Shown one piece after another: positions 43,360 to 45,836 of a stretch of 45,836 nucleotides of DNA (its first letter is position 1; each line of letters opens with the position of its first letter). Position numbers and translations under genes: made by a program. The notes beneath the pieces are model-generated. The model saw nothing but the letters and a program-made list of their open reading frames with translations, did not search any database and had not been told where the DNA came from. Origin of the DNA: Candidatus Cryptobacteroides faecipullorum. GTDB lineage: Bacteria; Bacteroidota; Bacteroidia; Bacteroidales; UBA932. The stretch is taken from NCBI GenBank assembly GCA_017694885.1, contig JADIMH010000036.1, positions 1 through 45,836 on the forward strand, written 5' to 3'.

Positions 43360-43393
43360 GCTTTTGCAATATGTTACAAAAGCATTAATTTTG
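43360..43393 (+). promoter_or_regulatory. Promoter of the GT2-DUF4422 pair, overlapping an inverted repeat
   Basis: TTTG at 43363-43366, a 19-bp spacer, and TAATTTTG at 43386-43393, a full consensus match. A perfect 7-bp inverted repeat (GCTTTTG 43360-43366, CAAAAGC 43377-43383) contains the -33 box. It could be an operator, or the terminator of the RgpF-like gene 20 bp upstream. Confidence 0.75.
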
Positions 43394-43444
43394 CAACCTG
43401 TTGTTTTTGTTGTTATAGTTGCTAATTGACTCATCAAATTTTTT

Positions 43445-44446
43445 ATGACCCCGATAGTAAGTGTTGTTATTCCAAATTATAATTATGCACGTTATCTGGA
43501 CGAAAGGATAAATTCAATATTGAATCAGACATTTTCTGATTTTGAGATTATATTGCTTGATGATGCCTCTACTGACAATAGTATAGAAATCATAGATAAA
43601 TATAAAAACAATCCGCTCGTATCTCATTGTATTGTGAACAAGGAAAATTCCGGTTATGTCTTCCATCAGTGGGAAAAAGGGATCAATCTTGCCAGAGGCA
43701 AATACATCTGGATTGCGGAAAGCGATGATCTCGCCACTCTTGATTTTCTGGAAAAAACGGTAGGGGCACTGGAACGCCATCCTGAAGCAAACCTATGTTT
43801 TTGCGGAAGTTACCTAATCGACAATACAGGAGGCCACAATATATCCCAACCCGATTTCGACAAAAGGATGTTGCCTGATTTTGATTCCGCCTGCAACGCT
43901 TACCTTTTAGAGTCCAGATTCTTTATCAATCATTATATGGTCTGGACAAATACGATATATAATGCAAGTGGTGCCTTATTCAGGAAAGATGCTTTGAACC
44001 AGGATTGCTTCAGATCCATAGAGTCCTTCAGATACTGCGGCGACTGGCTTTTCTGGAAAAATATAATAAACAGTAGCAAGGTAATCATACTGAAAGATAA
44101 ACTGAACCGATTCAGACTACATAACAGGAGTGCTACTGCCAAAGCTTTTTACGGAGGAGAGACTGCCATAGAAACATTTAAAGTACTGCTCGACATCCTG
44201 CCTGAAGTTAATCTACCAAGACAGCTGATCTGTTTCGGCACTGTGCACCGTAACTGTCGAAGGACGTTTAAGAAAGCCGTGGTTAAATCATTCAACCAAT
44301 ATTATTTCAAACATCTGGGAATATTTAAAGGCATCTGTGCTATAATACTGGAACGCATAAACAAAGCTTTGCTTCATATAGTGCCTTTCACTATATCCCA
44401 GAACAAGGATATACACATAAAACCAGGAACTCCATATGAAGTATGA
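43445..44446 (+). CDS. Glycosyltransferase family 2
   Basis: 333 residues. Classic GT2 start VSVVIPNYNYARYLDERINSILNQTFSDFEIILLDDASTDNS. The donor/metal motif lies in YIWIAESDD (about residues 88-96), and a later CGDWLFWKNI holds a probable catalytic Asp. The C-terminal ~100 residues are amphipathic and basic, perhaps membrane-associated. It is an inverting transferase expected to extend the surface glycan. It is coupled to the DUF4422 gene by a 4-bp overlap. Confidence 0.92.
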   Translation: MTPIVSVVIPNYNYARYLDERINSILNQTFSDFEIILLDDASTDNSIEIIDKYKNNPLVSHCIVNKENSGYVFHQWEKGINLARGKYIWIAESDDLATLDFLEKTVGALERHPEANLCFCGSYLIDNTGGHNISQPDFDKRMLPDFDSACNAYLLESRFFINHYMVWTNTIYNASGALFRKDALNQDCFRSIESFRYCGDWLFWKNIINSSKVIILKDKLNRFRLHNRSATAKAFYGGETAIETFKVLLDILPEVNLPRQLICFGTVHRNCRRTFKKAVVKSFNQYYFKHLGIFKGICAIILERINKALLHIVPFTISQNKDIHIKPGTPYEV

Positions 44447-45204
44447 CTATGACACGGTCCGAAACAACAATACTTGTCTGCTGCCATAAGCCCGCCGAAA
44501 TTCCCGACAATGAGATTTTACTTCCGATACATTGCGGGAAAGACTTGTCGGATGCCGAACTTGGAATGACCGGAGATAATACCGGAGACAATATAAGCGT
44601 AAAAAACCCGAATTATTGCGAACTCACAGCCTTGTATTGGGCCTGGAAAAATCTTACAGGCGTCAGATATATAGGATTATACCATTATAGAAGATATTTT
44701 CTCTTCAATTTCTGGAAAGAGCAGAAACGTCTGTTTCACAGAAATGTTTCTATAAACGTTCCGGACTGGAGCCATAACAATTTATCTGAGACCGCTGTTA
44801 AAAAGATATTGGACAGGTATGATATCATTTTGGCAAAGCCACAACGGTTTCCGATAAGCCTTGCCCGACAATACATAAGTTGTCACCGTGCTATGGATCT
44901 GGAAGTGACAAGAGATGCCATATATAACTTGTCTCCTGAATATTTATGCAGTTATGATCATATTATGACTGAGACAGGCAAACTGTCTGAATGTAATATG
45001 TTCATTACGAAATGGGATATTTTCAACGATTATTGCAAGTGGCTTTTCTCTATTATGTCATATATCGAACAACATCTTGCTATTTCTGAGGCCCCCTACC
45101 AGAAACGTGTCTTTGGCTTTATAGCCGAACGGCTGTTGAACGTATATTGTTACCACCACAACCTGAAAGTCAAATACAAGTATATCTGCTTCATCAATCA
45201 CTGA
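44443..45204 (+). CDS. DUF4422 family glycosyltransferase-like protein
   Basis: 253 residues. The DUF4422 domain covers most of the protein: ILVCCHKP near the start, DNTGDNISVKNPNYCELTALYWAWKN, GLYHYRRYF, YDIILAKPQRF, and NMFITKWDIFNDYCKWLF. The family is found in capsule and O-antigen loci and is thought to transfer hexoses, often alongside glf. A second ATG lies two codons in (44449) and could be the true start. Last intact gene of the locus. Confidence 0.87.
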   Translation: MTMTRSETTILVCCHKPAEIPDNEILLPIHCGKDLSDAELGMTGDNTGDNISVKNPNYCELTALYWAWKNLTGVRYIGLYHYRRYFLFNFWKEQKRLFHRNVSINVPDWSHNNLSETAVKKILDRYDIILAKPQRFPISLARQYISCHRAMDLEVTRDAIYNLSPEYLCSYDHIMTETGKLSECNMFITKWDIFNDYCKWLFSIMSYIEQHLAISEAPYQKRVFGFIAERLLNVYCYHHNLKVKYKYICFINH

Positions 45205-45279
45205 GACCCGAAATTTATTGTATATTTAAGACAATACAGTCGTCTATACGTATATAATTGGAAATTACGACGAACTGAT

Positions 45280-45415
45280 GTACTCGGCTGAGGAAACAGT
45301 AGCTCCCGGTCTTGGCCAGCTAATAGACCAGAACAGTCTTGTCCACATAGAAGTATCCTTCTCTGCGGATTTTCTCGAAATTCTGAATCCCTACCGGGTA
45401 AAGCTTGACTGACAT
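45280..45415 (-). pseudogene. Broken start of an AAA-ATPase-like/PD-(D/E)XK (DUF1703-type) protein
   Basis: From the ATG at 45415 the minus strand reads a start typical of this family (LYPVGIQNFEKIRREGYFYVDKT, then LAKTGSYCFLSR), but a stop codon (TAG) breaks it after about 31 codons. Similarity ends where FLSRPRRFGKS would be expected, with no further match. A -7 box (45440-45447) remains. Such genes are abundant and mobile-like in Bacteroidales. Confidence 0.7.
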
Positions 45416-45439
45416 TCTATCTTGAGTTTAGATGTTGTG

Positions 45440-45447
45440 CAAATATA
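45440..45447 (-). promoter_or_regulatory. -7 element of the broken AAA/PD-(D/E)XK gene
   Basis: Minus-strand TATATTTG, 24 bp before the ATG at 45415. No -33 match at the usual distance. Confidence 0.45.
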
Positions 45448-45836
45448 GCAAGAACTTGCGTAATAATGGCAGGATAAGGGTGAAATTTGATAAGTGGTTG
45501 GTACATATACCATTTTTGTGTTACCTCACCATATTGTTAATTTCGGCAGAAGGAGCCGTATATGGTGGGTATTAGAGAAAGAAATGCTACCTATTCGTTG
45601 CCTTTTTTATGGAAGGGAAAGTTGGTAGAAACAGCATCTTTAATCTCTTGCACATACCCTACAACAGCCACAAAGAACGCTTGTTTTTTCTATCATTGCA
45701 CTGAAAAAGGTAATCATTTTTTCTCGTTGGAAGAAAAATACGGGAATGAGATTAATTGTCAAGTACTTGTTGCCTTGTTCCGCTATGTTCTACATGCCGT
45801 TCATTAACTCTGTAAAATTTATTTTTGCAACCAAAG
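45448..45836. other. Gene-free A/T-rich end of window
   Basis: 389 bases with no supported gene. One 81-codon frame (45562-45807, plus) has no recognisable motif and poor codon usage. TATTTTTG at 45820-45827 could be a -7 element for a gene beyond the window, without a good -33 match. Confidence 0.5.

Noticed and set aside
45562..45807. 81-codon plus-strand frame
   Set aside because: No recognisable motif, atypical codon use, A/T-rich surroundings next to a pseudogene, and no promoter match. Not supported as a gene.

Overview
The window reads as one stretch of chromosome from a strictly or mostly anaerobic member of the Bacteroidales, phylum Bacteroidota. Several features support this. Promoters follow the Bacteroidota pattern (TTTG, 19-20 bp, TAnnTTTG). 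The window also carries a TonB receptor with a DUF4249 lipoprotein, DUF4492 next to cydAB, an ECF sigma gene overlapping a dual-membrane anti-sigma gene, class III ribonucleotide reductase and DUF5672/DUF4422 glycosyltransferases. Base composition is close to 50% GC through most of the window and falls visibly after about 42.3 kb. Genus cannot be fixed from the sequence alone; a Rikenellaceae-like or related lineage would fit.

Left part (1-6.9 kb, plus strand): the 3' part of a TonB-dependent receptor, its DUF4249 partner lipoprotein, a terminator that overlaps the next promoter, and dnaE. Next (6.9-16.6 kb, minus strand) comes a ten-gene run that looks like one operon from a strong promoter at 16566-16596: DUF4492, cydA, cydB, an exported endonuclease/exonuclease/phosphatase-fold protein, a tetraheme NapC/NrfH-type cytochrome fused to a SUMF1 domain, an exported Gfo/Idh/MocA oxidoreductase, an exported sugar isomerase-like TIM barrel, and the cytochrome c maturation proteins ResB and CcsA. 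I infer a quinol-linked periplasmic redox module acting on a sugar-like substrate. It is the best candidate here for an undescribed system.

Middle part (16.6-35.3 kb), mostly housekeeping: a ThiL-fold protein without its metal-binding aspartates, malate dehydrogenase, a possible small gene or structured RNA, a phosphopantetheinyl transferase, and nrdD-nrdG. On the minus strand follow a TPR protein, an EnvC-like amidase activator and an SDR with a zinc-ribbon tail. Then come an ECF sigma/anti-sigma (Das/Dma type) pair, MlaFE-type transporter genes, comM, folA, an OprO/P-type porin and an LpxL-type acyltransferase.

Right part (35.4-45.2 kb): a surface-glycan locus in three blocks. Plus: a GT4 and two tandem GT-A paralogs. 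Minus: glf, DUF5672, GT92 and a Stealth phosphotransferase. Plus: an RgpF-type protein, a GT2 and a DUF4422 protein. UDP-galactopyranose mutase points to galactofuranose in the product, and Stealth to a possible hexose-1-phosphate linkage. The locus shows gene loss and duplication: a decayed DUF5672 copy at 38156-38340, a duplicated promoter, and a broken AAA/PD-(D/E)XK protein start at 45280-45415. The last 390 bases hold no gene I can support. No rRNA, tRNA, CRISPR array or intact insertion sequence was seen.
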